Assembly (NCBI RefSeq): GCF_024580735.1
Contig: NZ_JANIJX010000007.1
Span: forward strand, 62,001-126,000
Reading direction: 5' to 3'
From: Brevibacterium moorei
Lineage (GTDB): Bacteria > Actinomycetota > Actinomycetes > Actinomycetales > Brevibacteriaceae
Length of the DNA stretch: 64,000 bases
In this document: piece by piece, positions 43,455-52,475 of the stretch
Position numbering within the stretch: position 1 is the first letter of the stretch
How the letters are laid out: every line of letters starts with the position of its first letter
Notes under the pieces: generated by a model
The model's database searches: none
Told to the model about the DNA's origin: nothing
What the model saw: the letters and a program-made list of their open reading frames with translations, nothing else
Program-made: the position numbers and the translations under genes

Positions 43455-46400
43455 GCGAGGCCCTGCAGCTGTCCCTGCTGGACGCCGGCCAGGTCGACGC
43501 CCTGGTCCACGCCGGGGCGGAGGTCCCGGCGCCCCGGGATGCGGCGGAACGGGCGCTGGACCGGGAACTGGCCAAACAGCATCGGCTGGCCCGCATCGAG
43601 GTGCTCAACTGGGGCACCTTCGGCGGCGACCTGGTCCACGCCCTCGACGTGCCGCGCGGGGGCCTGGTCATCACCGGCCGCTCCGGCTCCGGCAAATCCA
43701 GCCTGCTCGACGCGGTGTCGACCGTGCTGGTCCCGCGCGGGCGCCTGCGCTTCAACGCCGCAGCCCAGGACACCGAGCGCCGCGGCAGCGACCGGTCACT
43801 CTATTCCTACATCCGTGGAGCCTATAAGCGCGGGGAGTCGGATGCGGAGATCGGCGCGGAGTACCTGCGTCCCGGCGCGACCCGCTCGGCCCTGCTGTTG
43901 CGCTTCGACACCGCCGACGGGCAACCGCCGGTGACCCTGGTCAAGTTGTTCCACCTGTCCGCCTCGGGCAGTTCGAACGGCGATATCAAGGAGGTCGGGA
44001 TCCTGCTGCGCGAGGACGCGCACATCACCGACTTCGCCGAATACACCCGCACGGGCATCGACATCCGCGCGCTGCGCAAGGCCTACGGCAAGTCCGCGGT
44101 GTTGGAGAAGCACTCGGCCTTCGTCGCCCGCGTGCTGCGGCCCCTGGGCCTGCACCGCGACGAGGCGGTGGAACTGTGGCACCGCACCATGGCCGCGAAG
44201 AACTTCGCGAGCCTCGACGGGCTGTTCCGCGAATTCATGCTCGAACGCCCCAAGACCTTTGCCATCGCCGAGGCCGCGGTGGCCCAGTTCTCCGCGCTCT
44301 CGGAGGCCCACGGCTCCGTGGTCGAGGCCCGCAGACAATTGGAGGTCCTCGAGGCCCTGCAGACCCTGGCCCAGGACTGGGAGGCCGCGGGCGCCGAGCT
44401 GACCCGGCTCGAATCCCTGCGCGCGGCACTCGACCCGATCACCGAGGTGGTCAGGGCCGAGCTGGCCGCCGACCACCTGGCCGAGGTCACCCGGAAACTC
44501 AACGACCGGCGCGAGGAGCGCGTGGCGGCCGACCGTGACGAGACCCGTCTGCAGGAGGAGCGCGATACCGCGCACGCGCAGATGCAGGACCTGGGCGGCG
44601 CGCGGATCGAGGTGCTGACCGGCCGGATCGAGGCACTGCGCGCGCAGGCGGACACCGCGGGGCGCCAGTGGGCCCTGCTGGCCCGTCATGCGGCGGCCGC
44701 CGGGATCGAGTTCTTCCCGACCAGCGAAGGCGAATACGAGGAACTCAAAGCGGGGCTGCTCGACGATGCCGCCCTGGCGGCCGACCGCGATGCCCGGCGC
44801 GAGCGCGCGAACGAGGCCGCAGCGACCCGCCGTGATCTGCGCGAACAGCGCGCGGGCCTGCAGCGCGAGCTCGATGTGGCCAGGGCCAGTTCCTCGAACC
44901 TGGGCAGTCGGCTGATCGCCGCGCGTGAACTCATTGCGGAGCAGTCGGGCCTGGAGCCGGTGGACCTGCCGTTCGCCGCTGAGCTGATGGAGGTGCGCGC
45001 CCAGGAGCGGGAGTGGACCGGAGCGGTGGAACGCGTGCTGCGGCCCCTGGCGCTGACCCTGCTGACCGGCCCTGAACGGGCCTCGGCGGTGCGCCGGGCG
45101 ATGGACGCCAACCATCTGGGCGCGCGCATCGAATTGCAGGTCGTTTCCGCCGGGCGGGCGGCACCCGGTGCCGTGGCCGATCCGGACTCCCTGGTCCACA
45201 AGATCGAGCTGAAAGCCGATGAGCGCTATCGCGGCTGGTTGGCCGCGACCCTGGCCGAACGCTACGACTTCAGCTGTGTGGCCGACGCCGATGCCCTTGA
45301 TGCAGTGGACCGTGGCGTCACGGCGGCCGGCCAGGTGAAGTTCGGCGGGGACCGTTTCGTCAAGGACGATCGGTATCGGATCGACGATGCCGCGCGCTGG
45401 CTGCTGGGCTTCTCCGCCGATGACAAGGTCGTGCGCCTGGGTGCCGAACTGGCCAGGATCGACAAGGAGCTGGCGGCCGCCGAGGCCCGCTACACCGACC
45501 TCGTGGCGCTCGAGGGCGAGGTGGTCAAGCGCCTGAACTTCGCCGACGAAATCCGCCAGACGGACTGGGAGCACATCGACGCGGCCGGGATCGAGGAGAC
45601 CATGGCCGGGCTGCAGGATTCGCTGGCCACTCTGGGCCGGGAGAACCCCGAGTTGGCTCAGGCGCAGGCCAGGGAGACGGAACTGACGGCCAGGCTGGCG
45701 CAGGCCCGTGCCCTGGCCAGGGACCTCGAGGTCGGGGTCGAGACCCTGGTGCGGCGCCAGGGCGAACTCAAACGGACCCTGCAGCGGGCCAGGGACAGGG
45801 CCCAGGTGGCCGGTGAGCTGCCCGCCGAGGTGGCGCAGGAGGCCCGCGGTCTGCTGTTCGCACAGAAGCGCCGGCTGGAGGTCGACGAGCTCGACGCGCG
45901 CGCCAAACAGGTCGCCGATGAGCTCTTCGCCCGCTCCGCCACGGCCCAGCAGGCCAAGGGGTCGGCCGAGACGGGATTCGCCCAGGGCGCGACCTCCTTC
46001 CAGAAACAGTGGCCGGCGGCCCTGCCGGAGGCCGGTGCCGAAGTCGCGGACCGTGCCGTGTTCGCCGCCCTGCGCGCCCAGCTGGTGACCGACAATCTGC
46101 CGGTGTTCGAAGCCAGGTTCAAGGAGATGCTGGCGGAGCAGTCGATGAAGCAGATCGGCCAACTGCGCAATCAGATCACCCGGGCGCCGGGCGAGATCCG
46201 CAAGCGCATCGAACCGGTCAACGAATCGCTGGCGGGCAGTCAGTTCGACACCGACCGGTATCTGCGGATCGAGCCGCGCGAGGTCCGCTCGACCGAGGTC
46301 AAGACCTTCATCGGGGACCTGGGGAAGATCGCCGGGGGCTACGGCGAACAACTCGACGGCCCGGCGGCCGAGGAGAAATTCGCGTTGATGGAGCGGGTGA

Positions 46401-46888
46401 TCGCGCGCCTGGGGGATGCCGAGAACCGCAGATGGCGCGATGCCGTGCTCGACACCCGCCGTCACGTCACCTTCGTGGCGATCGAATCCGACGGCGCGGG
46501 CAACCGGACCGATATCTACGAGTCCTCGGCCGGCCTGTCCGGTGGGCAGCGGCAGAAGCTCGTCATCTTCTGCCTGGCGGCGGCTCTGCGCTATCAACTG
46601 GCCGATCAGTCATCGGGCATCCCGACGTTCGGCACCGTGGTGCTCGACGAGGCCTTCGACAAGACCGATGCGAGCTTCACCCGGATCGCGATCGAGGTGT
46701 TCCTCGACTTCGGCTTCCACCTGCTGCTGGCCACCCCGGAGAAGCTCCTGCCCACCCTCGAGCTCTACGTCGAGGGTCTGGCCCAGGTGACCTCGAGCGA
46801 CCGTAGCTCCTCGCGGGTGGTACCGGTCATGTGGCGGGCCGAACCCACGGAGGCCGCCGAGTCCGAGGAACCGGTGGACCCGGCGTGA
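43451..46888 (+). CDS. jetC: Wadjet SMC-like ATPase JetC
   Basis: MukB/SMC-like ATPase of 1145 residues that extrudes DNA loops in Wadjet. The N-terminal ATPase half has Walker A GRSGSGKSS at residues 76-84 (Lys82) after LNWGTFGGDLVHALDV. Long coiled coils cover roughly 310-480 and 650-850, with a compact hinge-like region near 490-650 (AAELMEVRAQEREWTGAVER onward). The C-terminal half has the signature LSGGQ at 1029-1033 and Walker B VVLDEAFDKTD with Asp1066/Glu1067. All residues needed for ATP hydrolysis are present. It overlaps jetB and jetD by 4 bases each. Confidence 0.93.
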   Translation: MSEALQLSLLDAGQVDALVHAGAEVPAPRDAAERALDRELAKQHRLARIEVLNWGTFGGDLVHALDVPRGGLVITGRSGSGKSSLLDAVSTVLVPRGRLRFNAAAQDTERRGSDRSLYSYIRGAYKRGESDAEIGAEYLRPGATRSALLLRFDTADGQPPVTLVKLFHLSASGSSNGDIKEVGILLREDAHITDFAEYTRTGIDIRALRKAYGKSAVLEKHSAFVARVLRPLGLHRDEAVELWHRTMAAKNFASLDGLFREFMLERPKTFAIAEAAVAQFSALSEAHGSVVEARRQLEVLEALQTLAQDWEAAGAELTRLESLRAALDPITEVVRAELAADHLAEVTRKLNDRREERVAADRDETRLQEERDTAHAQMQDLGGARIEVLTGRIEALRAQADTAGRQWALLARHAAAAGIEFFPTSEGEYEELKAGLLDDAALAADRDARRERANEAAATRRDLREQRAGLQRELDVARASSSNLGSRLIAARELIAEQSGLEPVDLPFAAELMEVRAQEREWTGAVERVLRPLALTLLTGPERASAVRRAMDANHLGARIELQVVSAGRAAPGAVADPDSLVHKIELKADERYRGWLAATLAERYDFSCVADADALDAVDRGVTAAGQVKFGGDRFVKDDRYRIDDAARWLLGFSADDKVVRLGAELARIDKELAAAEARYTDLVALEGEVVKRLNFADEIRQTDWEHIDAAGIEETMAGLQDSLATLGRENPELAQAQARETELTARLAQARALARDLEVGVETLVRRQGELKRTLQRARDRAQVAGELPAEVAQEARGLLFAQKRRLEVDELDARAKQVADELFARSATAQQAKGSAETGFAQGATSFQKQWPAALPEAGAEVADRAVFAALRAQLVTDNLPVFEARFKEMLAEQSMKQIGQLRNQITRAPGEIRKRIEPVNESLAGSQFDTDRYLRIEPREVRSTEVKTFIGDLGKIAGGYGEQLDGPAAEEKFALMERVIARLGDAENRRWRDAVLDTRRHVTFVAIESDGAGNRTDIYESSAGLSGGQRQKLVIFCLAAALRYQLADQSSGIPTFGTVVLDEAFDKTDASFTRIAIEVFLDFGFHLLLATPEKLLPTLELYVEGLAQVTSSDRSSSRVVPVMWRAEPTEAAESEEPVDPA

Positions 46889-48123
46889 AGTCCACCGCCG
46901 AGGCCACGGGCGAACTGCGCAGGAGGGTCGAGCGCCGCCTGCGCGACTGGGCGCTCGGCGGGGAGTTCACGGCACTGCGCACCTCGAGTGCGGCGCCGAC
47001 GGAGGACACGGCCTGGGCCGATATCCCCGCCTTCGAACGGTGGCTGGCCGACTGGCGGCTGTTCGCGGCCTCGCATCAGGGGATCGACGGCCTCACCGTC
47101 GACTGGGCCACCCGCCGCTGGGCCGGGGCGACCCGGCAGCAGCTGCCCGTGCGGCTGCGCCTGGACACGCGCACCGCCGCCCTGCGCCTGACGGGGCTGA
47201 CCGAGCGCTTCTCCCTGATGCGCGCCCGGGCGCGCCTGCTGGCCGGGATCGGCGGTGGACTGGTCGAATCCACACCGGCACCCGAGGTCGCGGCCGCCCT
47301 GCGCCCGCTGCTGGGCCGTCTGGCCGAACTGCCGGCGGTTGAGGTGGACCGGCTGGCCGCCGTGCTCACCTGGTTCGTCGAACACCCGGAGGAGGATGTG
47401 GAGGCGGCGGACGGGCACCTGCGGCCGCCCTCGGTGCGCGAACTGCCGATCGAGCGGGTCGACACCAAATGGATCGAGACCCACCGCGGCCTCATCGCCC
47501 CGCTGCTGCCGGTACTCGCCGCAGGCCGGGCCAGGCGGCTGCGGCACAAACAGCCCCTGGTACGGGTGCGGATCCTCGACCCCACAGCCCTGACCGGTCC
47601 CTGGCCCGCCGGGATCGACGACGTCTCCCTGCCGGTGGACCAGGCCGCGCGCCTGGCAGTGGCGCCCGGCACCACCGTGCTGGTGGTGGAGAACGAGGAG
47701 AGCTTCCTGTCATTGCCGGCGGTCGGCTCCGCCGGCAACGGCGCGGACGTTCCGATGGGCCTGGCGATCTTCGGCGATGGCAGGGCCGCCGCAGTCCTGT
47801 CCGGCCTGGACTGGCTGGACGACTGCCGGATCCTGTACTGGGGCGATGTGGACACGCACGGCTTCGCGATCCTCGACATGGTCCGCGCGCGCTTTCCGCG
47901 GACCCGCTCGGTGCTCATGAACGCCACGGTTCGCGACCGGTTCGCCCACCTGGCCGGGCGGGAGCCGACCCTGTTCACCCGGACCGCTGACGAACTGACA
48001 CACCTCACCCCCGCCGAGCGCGCCTGCTGTGCGAGCCTTGCCGGATTGGGGGACTACCGCCTGGAACAGGAGCGAATCCCCTGGTCCTATGTGTTGGCCA
48101 CCCTGGGTAGGGTGGAGGCATGA
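46885..48123 (+). CDS. jetD: Wadjet nuclease JetD (DUF3322/DUF2220)
   Basis: TOPRIM-like DNA-cleaving subunit of Wadjet, 412 residues. The N-terminal arm domain (DUF3322) has a GEFTALRTSSAAPTE-like start and ERWLADWRLFAA; VELPIERVDTKWIETHRGLI leads into the C-terminal DUF2220 domain. The presumed catalytic acids are Glu269 in VVENEES and Asp321/Asp323 in YWGDVDTHGFAILDM, so the nuclease looks intact. The GTG start overlaps the jetC stop (GTGA). Its own stop overlaps the asparaginase start by 4 bases, so readthrough into the next gene is expected. Confidence 0.92.
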   Translation: MKSTAEATGELRRRVERRLRDWALGGEFTALRTSSAAPTEDTAWADIPAFERWLADWRLFAASHQGIDGLTVDWATRRWAGATRQQLPVRLRLDTRTAALRLTGLTERFSLMRARARLLAGIGGGLVESTPAPEVAAALRPLLGRLAELPAVEVDRLAAVLTWFVEHPEEDVEAADGHLRPPSVRELPIERVDTKWIETHRGLIAPLLPVLAAGRARRLRHKQPLVRVRILDPTALTGPWPAGIDDVSLPVDQAARLAVAPGTTVLVVENEESFLSLPAVGSAGNGADVPMGLAIFGDGRAAAVLSGLDWLDDCRILYWGDVDTHGFAILDMVRARFPRTRSVLMNATVRDRFAHLAGREPTLFTRTADELTHLTPAERACCASLAGLGDYRLEQERIPWSYVLATLGRVEA

Positions 48124-49157
48124 ATGAGACCTTCAAGGCCCAGTCCGCAGTGGAACTGGCGGTTGTGGAACGCTCCGGCTTCATCGAATCGCGCCATCTG
48201 GGTTCGGCCATCGTGGTCGACACCGCGGCGGCGGATACCGGTCAAACGCTGATCGAACTGGGCGCGGTCGACGAACCGGTGCTCACCCGTTCCTGCCTCA
48301 AGCCCTTCCAGGCGATCGCCTGCATGGAACTGGGCGTTCCCCTGTCCGGCCTGACGGCCGCCCTGGCCACGGCCAGCCACAATGCGGAGTTCGGCCAGGT
48401 CGAGGTCGTCGAGAAGATGCTGGCCAGTGTCAACCTGTCCGAGGCGGACCTGCAGTGCCCGTCGGTCGCCCCTGCCGACCGCGACGCCCGGATCGCCACC
48501 CGCGGATCCGGCCGGTTGACCTCGCCGCTGTACTACAACTGTTCGGGCAAGCACGCGGCCTTCCTGATGGCCCAGAAGCTCACGGGTGAACCCGTGAAGG
48601 ACTATCTGGATCCCGAATCGCGGATCCAGCGGCATGTGCGCGCCGTAGTCGAACGCTACTGCGGCCAAGCACCCCTGTACACCGGGATCGACGGCTGCGG
48701 AGCCCCCGTGCACGCGCTCGATCTGCGCCATCTGGCGCTGGGCATCGGGCGGGTCGGCGCGCGCACCACACCGGAGGCCGCCACACTGATGGAGGGCGTG
48801 TTCGCCGAACCCTGGGCGATCGAAGGGCACGGGGCACCGAACTCCGTGGTGATCGAACGTTTGGGCGTGTTCGCCAAGATCGGGGCCGAGGGCGTGCTCG
48901 TCATGTCGACCCCAGCCGGGGTGGCGGTGGCCGTCAAGACCCTGGACGGGGCCTCGCGGGCCAATACGCTCATCGCCCTGGAACTCCTGGTGGCGGCCGG
49001 CGCGCTGAGCGCGGAATCGGCACTGGACGTGCTCGGCGATGTGGTGCCGGCCATCACCGGCGGCACGAAGTCCGACGGCACCGTGCGCACCGTTGGCGAG
49101 ATCAAGACCGCCGAGCGGATCCGGCAGCTGCTGCACGAGCGGGCGGTGGGCGCCTGA
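48120..49157 (+). CDS. L-asparaginase II family protein
   Basis: Asparaginase of the ReAII/thermolabile type (PF06089-like), 345 residues, hydrolysing asparagine to aspartate and ammonia. Conserved blocks are VERSGFIESRHLGSAIVVD, TRSCLKPFQAIACMELG (Ser/Lys pair), TASHNAEFGQVEVVEKML, LYYNCSGKHAAFLM and GIDGCGAPVHALDL. There is no signal peptide, so it is cytoplasmic. ATG overlaps the jetD stop (ATGA). It is metabolic rather than an evident defence gene; its link with Wadjet may only be transcriptional. Confidence 0.9.
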   Translation: MNETFKAQSAVELAVVERSGFIESRHLGSAIVVDTAAADTGQTLIELGAVDEPVLTRSCLKPFQAIACMELGVPLSGLTAALATASHNAEFGQVEVVEKMLASVNLSEADLQCPSVAPADRDARIATRGSGRLTSPLYYNCSGKHAAFLMAQKLTGEPVKDYLDPESRIQRHVRAVVERYCGQAPLYTGIDGCGAPVHALDLRHLALGIGRVGARTTPEAATLMEGVFAEPWAIEGHGAPNSVVIERLGVFAKIGAEGVLVMSTPAGVAVAVKTLDGASRANTLIALELLVAAGALSAESALDVLGDVVPAITGGTKSDGTVRTVGEIKTAERIRQLLHERAVGA

Positions 49158-49555
49158 TGGCGATCAAACGCAAGATCGATCCGGTCGCCGGCCGCGGAGC
49201 CTATGAGACCTGGCTGGCGGCCAGGGACACACCAGGCGGGGCGGCGTCCGTGGACCGGCGCACCCTGGCCACAGCCGTGCGCTTCACCCTGGAGGAACTC
49301 TCCGAGCGCCATCCGGGCAATTCCGTCGAGGTCCGCGTCCCGCCCTTCTCCGTGGTCCAGGCGATCCCCGGTCCGCGGCACACCCGCGGCACCCCGCCGA
49401 ACGTGGTGGAGACGGATCCCGCGACCTGGCTGGACCTGGCCTCGGGGCATGTGGACTTCGCCACGGCCCTGGACACCGCGGCGGTACAGGCCTCCGGGAT
49501 CCGCTCGGACCTCGGGGACTACCTGCCCCTGTGGTCTAATGGGTCACATGACTGA
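49157..49555 (+). CDS. Bacterial SCP-like (sterol carrier family) protein
   Basis: Small protein of 132 residues from the actinobacterial sterol carrier-like family (SCP_3 type). Recognisable parts are ATAVRFTLEELSERHPGNSVEVRVPPF and the C-terminal DPATWLDLASGHVDFATAL, in which 'D..TW..L..G...' is typical of SCP2 folds. The function is unknown, perhaps lipid binding. The ATG overlaps the asparaginase stop by one base and the gene overlaps the following aldehyde dehydrogenase by 8 bases. Confidence 0.8.
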   Translation: MAIKRKIDPVAGRGAYETWLAARDTPGGAASVDRRTLATAVRFTLEELSERHPGNSVEVRVPPFSVVQAIPGPRHTRGTPPNVVETDPATWLDLASGHVDFATALDTAAVQASGIRSDLGDYLPLWSNGSHD

Positions 49556-50996
49556 GATGCCCGAAGCCGCGCAGACCTGTTCCTTCATCGCCGGGGAGTC
49601 CGTCCCCAGCCGACGCACCTATTCCAATATCGACCCGGCGACGGGCACGAGCCTGGGCGAGGTGGCCAGGGCCGGTGCCGAGGAGGTCGACCGGGCCGTC
49701 GCAGCGGCCGCCACCGCCCAGCGGCAGTGGCGGAAGTCCAGTCCGGAACAGCGCTCGCGGCTGCTGGTGGCGGCCGCCGGGCTGATTCGGGCCAAGCGCG
49801 ATGCACTGGCCCGGCTGGAGAGCGAGGACACCGGCAAGCCGCTGTCCCAGGCCTACGCCGACGTCGACGTGTGCGCCCGCTACTTCGAGTTCTACGGCCA
49901 CACCATCGAGTCCTACTATTCGACGGTCATCCCGATGGGCGAGGACTTCCACGCCTACACCCGGCGCGAACCCTATGGGGTGACCGGCCACATCGTCGCA
50001 TGGAACTACCCCCTGCAGCTGGTGGGCAGGGCCGCTGCGACCAGCCTGGCCACCGGCAACTGCGCCGTGGCCAAGCCCGCCGACGAGACCCCGCGCTCGA
50101 CGGTGGCGCTGGCCCGGATCCTGCTGGAGGCGGGCTTCCCCGCAGGGGCCTTCAACGTCGTCACGGGCCTGGGCGCCGAGGCCGGTGATGCCCTGGCCAA
50201 CCACCCGGGAGTGGCACACCTGGGCTTCGTCGGCTCCACCGGCACCGGTTCGCTGATCGCCGCGGCAGCGGCCAAGCGCGTCATCCCCACCGTGCTGGAA
50301 CTGGGCGGGAAGTCCGCGAACATCGTCTTCGCCGATGCCGATGTCGACGCCGCGATCCCCAGCCTGGTCCGCTCGATCGTGCAGAACGCCGGACAGACCT
50401 GCTCGGCCGGCGCCAGGCTGCTGGTCCACCGCGCCGTCCACGCCCAGGTGGTGGAGAAGATGGCGGCGGCGATGGAGGAGCTGACCCTGGGCCGCGGCCT
50501 GGACGATCCGGGCCTGGGGCCGCTGGTCTCGGCCAAGCAGCTGGCCCGCGTGCAGGGCTTCTTCGAGCGGCTGTCCGCCGGCACCATCGTGACCGGTGGC
50601 GCGCGTGTGGCGGTCCCCGGTGCGGACCTCGCCGATGGGGCGTTCTTCGCCCCCACCATCGTCGACGACGTCGATCCCGCCTCCGAGATCGCCAAGGACG
50701 AGGTCTTCGGCCCCGTCGTCGTGGCAACCGAGTTCGACTCCGATGCCACGGCCCTGGAGCTGGCCAACGGCACCGACTACGGACTGGTGTCCGCAGTGTG
50801 GACGAAGGACCTCTCGCGCGCCCATCGGATGGCCGCCGGGATCGAGGCCGGCCAGGTGTTCGTCAACACCTACGGCGCCGGCGGTGGGGTGGAGCTGCCC
50901 TTCGGCGGTTTCAAGAAGTCCGGTTACGGCCGGGAGAAGTCGATCGAGGCCTTCGACGAGTACACCCAGACCAAGACGGTCGTCGTGCATCTATGA
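49548..50996 (+). CDS. Aldehyde dehydrogenase family protein
   Basis: NAD(P)-dependent oxidation of an aldehyde to its acid, 482 residues. The catalytic Cys285 lies in NAGQTCSAGARLL and the general base Glu251 in VLELGGKSANIVF. GYEXXG-like cofactor contacts include TGHIVAWNYPLQLVGRAAA and FVGSTGTGSLIAAAA. EVFGPVVVATEF and PFGGFKKSGYGREKSIEAF complete the family set. Specificity is not clear; betaine-aldehyde and gamma-aminobutyraldehyde types share these motifs. The gene lies at the end of the chain begun by jetA. Confidence 0.93.
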   Translation: MTEMPEAAQTCSFIAGESVPSRRTYSNIDPATGTSLGEVARAGAEEVDRAVAAAATAQRQWRKSSPEQRSRLLVAAAGLIRAKRDALARLESEDTGKPLSQAYADVDVCARYFEFYGHTIESYYSTVIPMGEDFHAYTRREPYGVTGHIVAWNYPLQLVGRAAATSLATGNCAVAKPADETPRSTVALARILLEAGFPAGAFNVVTGLGAEAGDALANHPGVAHLGFVGSTGTGSLIAAAAAKRVIPTVLELGGKSANIVFADADVDAAIPSLVRSIVQNAGQTCSAGARLLVHRAVHAQVVEKMAAAMEELTLGRGLDDPGLGPLVSAKQLARVQGFFERLSAGTIVTGGARVAVPGADLADGAFFAPTIVDDVDPASEIAKDEVFGPVVVATEFDSDATALELANGTDYGLVSAVWTKDLSRAHRMAAGIEAGQVFVNTYGAGGGVELPFGGFKKSGYGREKSIEAFDEYTQTKTVVVHL

Positions 50997-51043
50997 GCCG
51001 CGGGGGCGGCGCCCACAGGTTCCGCTACAGGATCTGAGACGGC

Positions 51044-51931
51044 ATGGACGGGACATGGCTGGCACTGGTGCTGGCGGGCTCGGTGGCGCACGCCGGGTGG
51101 AATGCGATCGCCAAGACGGTCGCAGGCCACGGCTATGTCTTCGTCTTCTGCTATCAGGCGCTGCAGGCTGTGCTGTTGTTGGTGGGCTTCGCGGGTGTGT
51201 CCCTGCTGGCACCCGGTATGTTGGGGCCGGCCCCGAATTGGATCGCGCTGGGCGCCGGTGCCGTCACGGGGCTGTTGCACATGGCCTATTCCCTGTCCCT
51301 GCAGACGGGCTACGAGCGGGCCGATATGTCCGTGGTCTATCCGACGGCCAGGGGAGTGGGCCCGCTGGTGACCATGCTGGTGGCGATCGCGGTGCTCGGC
51401 CAGCGCCCCGGCGCCCTGGGCATCATCGGGGGCGTGCTGATCCTGGTCGGGATCACCGTGGTGACGCTGTCGGGTTCGCGCTCCGGGGGCTCCGGCCGGA
51501 TCGGGGCGGGCATCCGCTGGGGCGCCCTGACGGGCCTGGCGATCGCCGGCTATACGCTGTTCGACGACTTCTCGGTGAACCGGCTGGGCCTGTCCCCGGT
51601 GCTGTACTACGGACTGGGATGCGCCTGCGTGGGCCTGCTGATGGCCCCGCGGGTGCTGCACAGTGCCGGGGCGCGGGCTGAGGTGGCCTTCGTCGTACGC
51701 CGCTACGGCAGGCAGACCCTGGCCGTCGGCCTGCTCTCGCCGACGGCCTATCTGCTGGTGCTCTATGCGATGCAACACGTTTCGGTGGCCCTGGTGGCAC
51801 CGCTGCGGGAGACCTCGATCATCATCGGCACGCTGTTCGCCTGGTGGTTCTTCGGCGAACGTGGCTTGGCGCCCAAGCTGGCGGGCGCGGGCATCGTCCT
51901 GGCGGGCATCGCCTGTATCGCGATCGTCTAG
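51044..51931 (+). CDS. EamA/DMT superfamily transporter
   Basis: Inner membrane protein of 295 residues with ten predicted helices from two EamA repeats (residues about 5-135 and 155-290). VAHAGWNAIAKTVAGHGYVF near the start, RADMSVVYPTARGVGPLVTM in the middle and HVSVALVAPLRETSIIIGTL in the second repeat are typical drug/metabolite transporter features. The substrate is unknown. The gap to the aldehyde dehydrogenase is 47 bases; AGGA precedes the ATG by 11 bases. Confidence 0.88.
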   Translation: MDGTWLALVLAGSVAHAGWNAIAKTVAGHGYVFVFCYQALQAVLLLVGFAGVSLLAPGMLGPAPNWIALGAGAVTGLLHMAYSLSLQTGYERADMSVVYPTARGVGPLVTMLVAIAVLGQRPGALGIIGGVLILVGITVVTLSGSRSGGSGRIGAGIRWGALTGLAIAGYTLFDDFSVNRLGLSPVLYYGLGCACVGLLMAPRVLHSAGARAEVAFVVRRYGRQTLAVGLLSPTAYLLVLYAMQHVSVALVAPLRETSIIIGTLFAWWFFGERGLAPKLAGAGIVLAGIACIAIV

Positions 51932-51934
51932 ACT
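51929..51934 (+). promoter_or_regulatory. -10 box overlapping a stop codon, for the 51942 gene
   Basis: TAGACT, whose TAG is also the stop of the DMT transporter gene, is seven bases before the ATG at 51942. The intervening GGAGCG is a possible weak ribosome site. Confidence 0.4.
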
Positions 51935-51941
51935 GGAGCGC

Positions 51942-52439
51942 ATGCCCAGCAATGCTCCACAGCCCGAGAAATCCACCGAGTCCACCGTTCCGGCCACCCC
52001 GGAACCCGCCACCCCGGAACCCCGGCAGTTGCACGAGGACATCCAGGTCCGCGTGCGGCGCAGCCCCAAGTACTCGGTCTTCATCGTCGCGGGCATCGTC
52101 CTGGGCTTCATCGTCGCCGGTGTCCTGGCAGTGCTGCCGGTCGACACCTCGCAGCTGACCGGCGAGTTCACCCGGAGCCAGGCCTTCGGCCTGCTCATGG
52201 CGATCCTGGGCGTGGTCGGCGGCTTCCTCGGCGCGATCGTGGCGCTGTTGGTGGACCGGCGCGCAACCAAGCGGGCCCGGGTGCTGACGGTGGGCGCCGA
52301 ATACGTCGCCGAGGCCATTCCGGCTACCGTGGCCGGACCCGTGACGCGCAAGGAGCGGCGGGCGGCGAAGAAGGCCGAGCGGGCTGCCGCGCGTGCGGGG
52401 GAGCCCGCGGGGAAGCCCGGCTCCGATATGGGAGAATAG
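51942..52439 (+). CDS. Hypothetical two-helix membrane protein
   Basis: Protein of 165 residues: a Pro/Glu/Thr-rich N-terminus (1-38), two membrane helices (about 47-66 VFIVAGIVLGFIVAGVLAVL and 84-106 FGLLMAILGVVGGFLGAIVALL), then a basic Ala/Lys/Arg-rich tail (RKERRAAKKAERAAARAG). Similar small proteins precede purM in other actinobacteria as far as I recall, but no function is known. It lies 36 bases upstream of purM in the same direction. Confidence 0.75.
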   Translation: MPSNAPQPEKSTESTVPATPEPATPEPRQLHEDIQVRVRRSPKYSVFIVAGIVLGFIVAGVLAVLPVDTSQLTGEFTRSQAFGLLMAILGVVGGFLGAIVALLVDRRATKRARVLTVGAEYVAEAIPATVAGPVTRKERRAAKKAERAAARAGEPAGKPGSDMGE

Positions 52440-52475
52440 GCGAGTCACCTCCGTCTACCCCGAGAAGGCCAGCGT

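Noticed and set aside
43796-46597. Open frame of about 933 codons on the minus strand opposite jetC
   Set aside because: Its composition (Gln, Gly, His, Leu, Arg) is that of antisense GC-rich DNA, with no motifs; jetC has full ATPase motifs in the sense direction.
48120-49157. Asparaginase as a new effector of the Wadjet system
   Set aside because: It belongs to a common metabolic family with all its conserved blocks, and no additional subunit is known to be needed by type I Wadjet; only the transcriptional coupling is reported.
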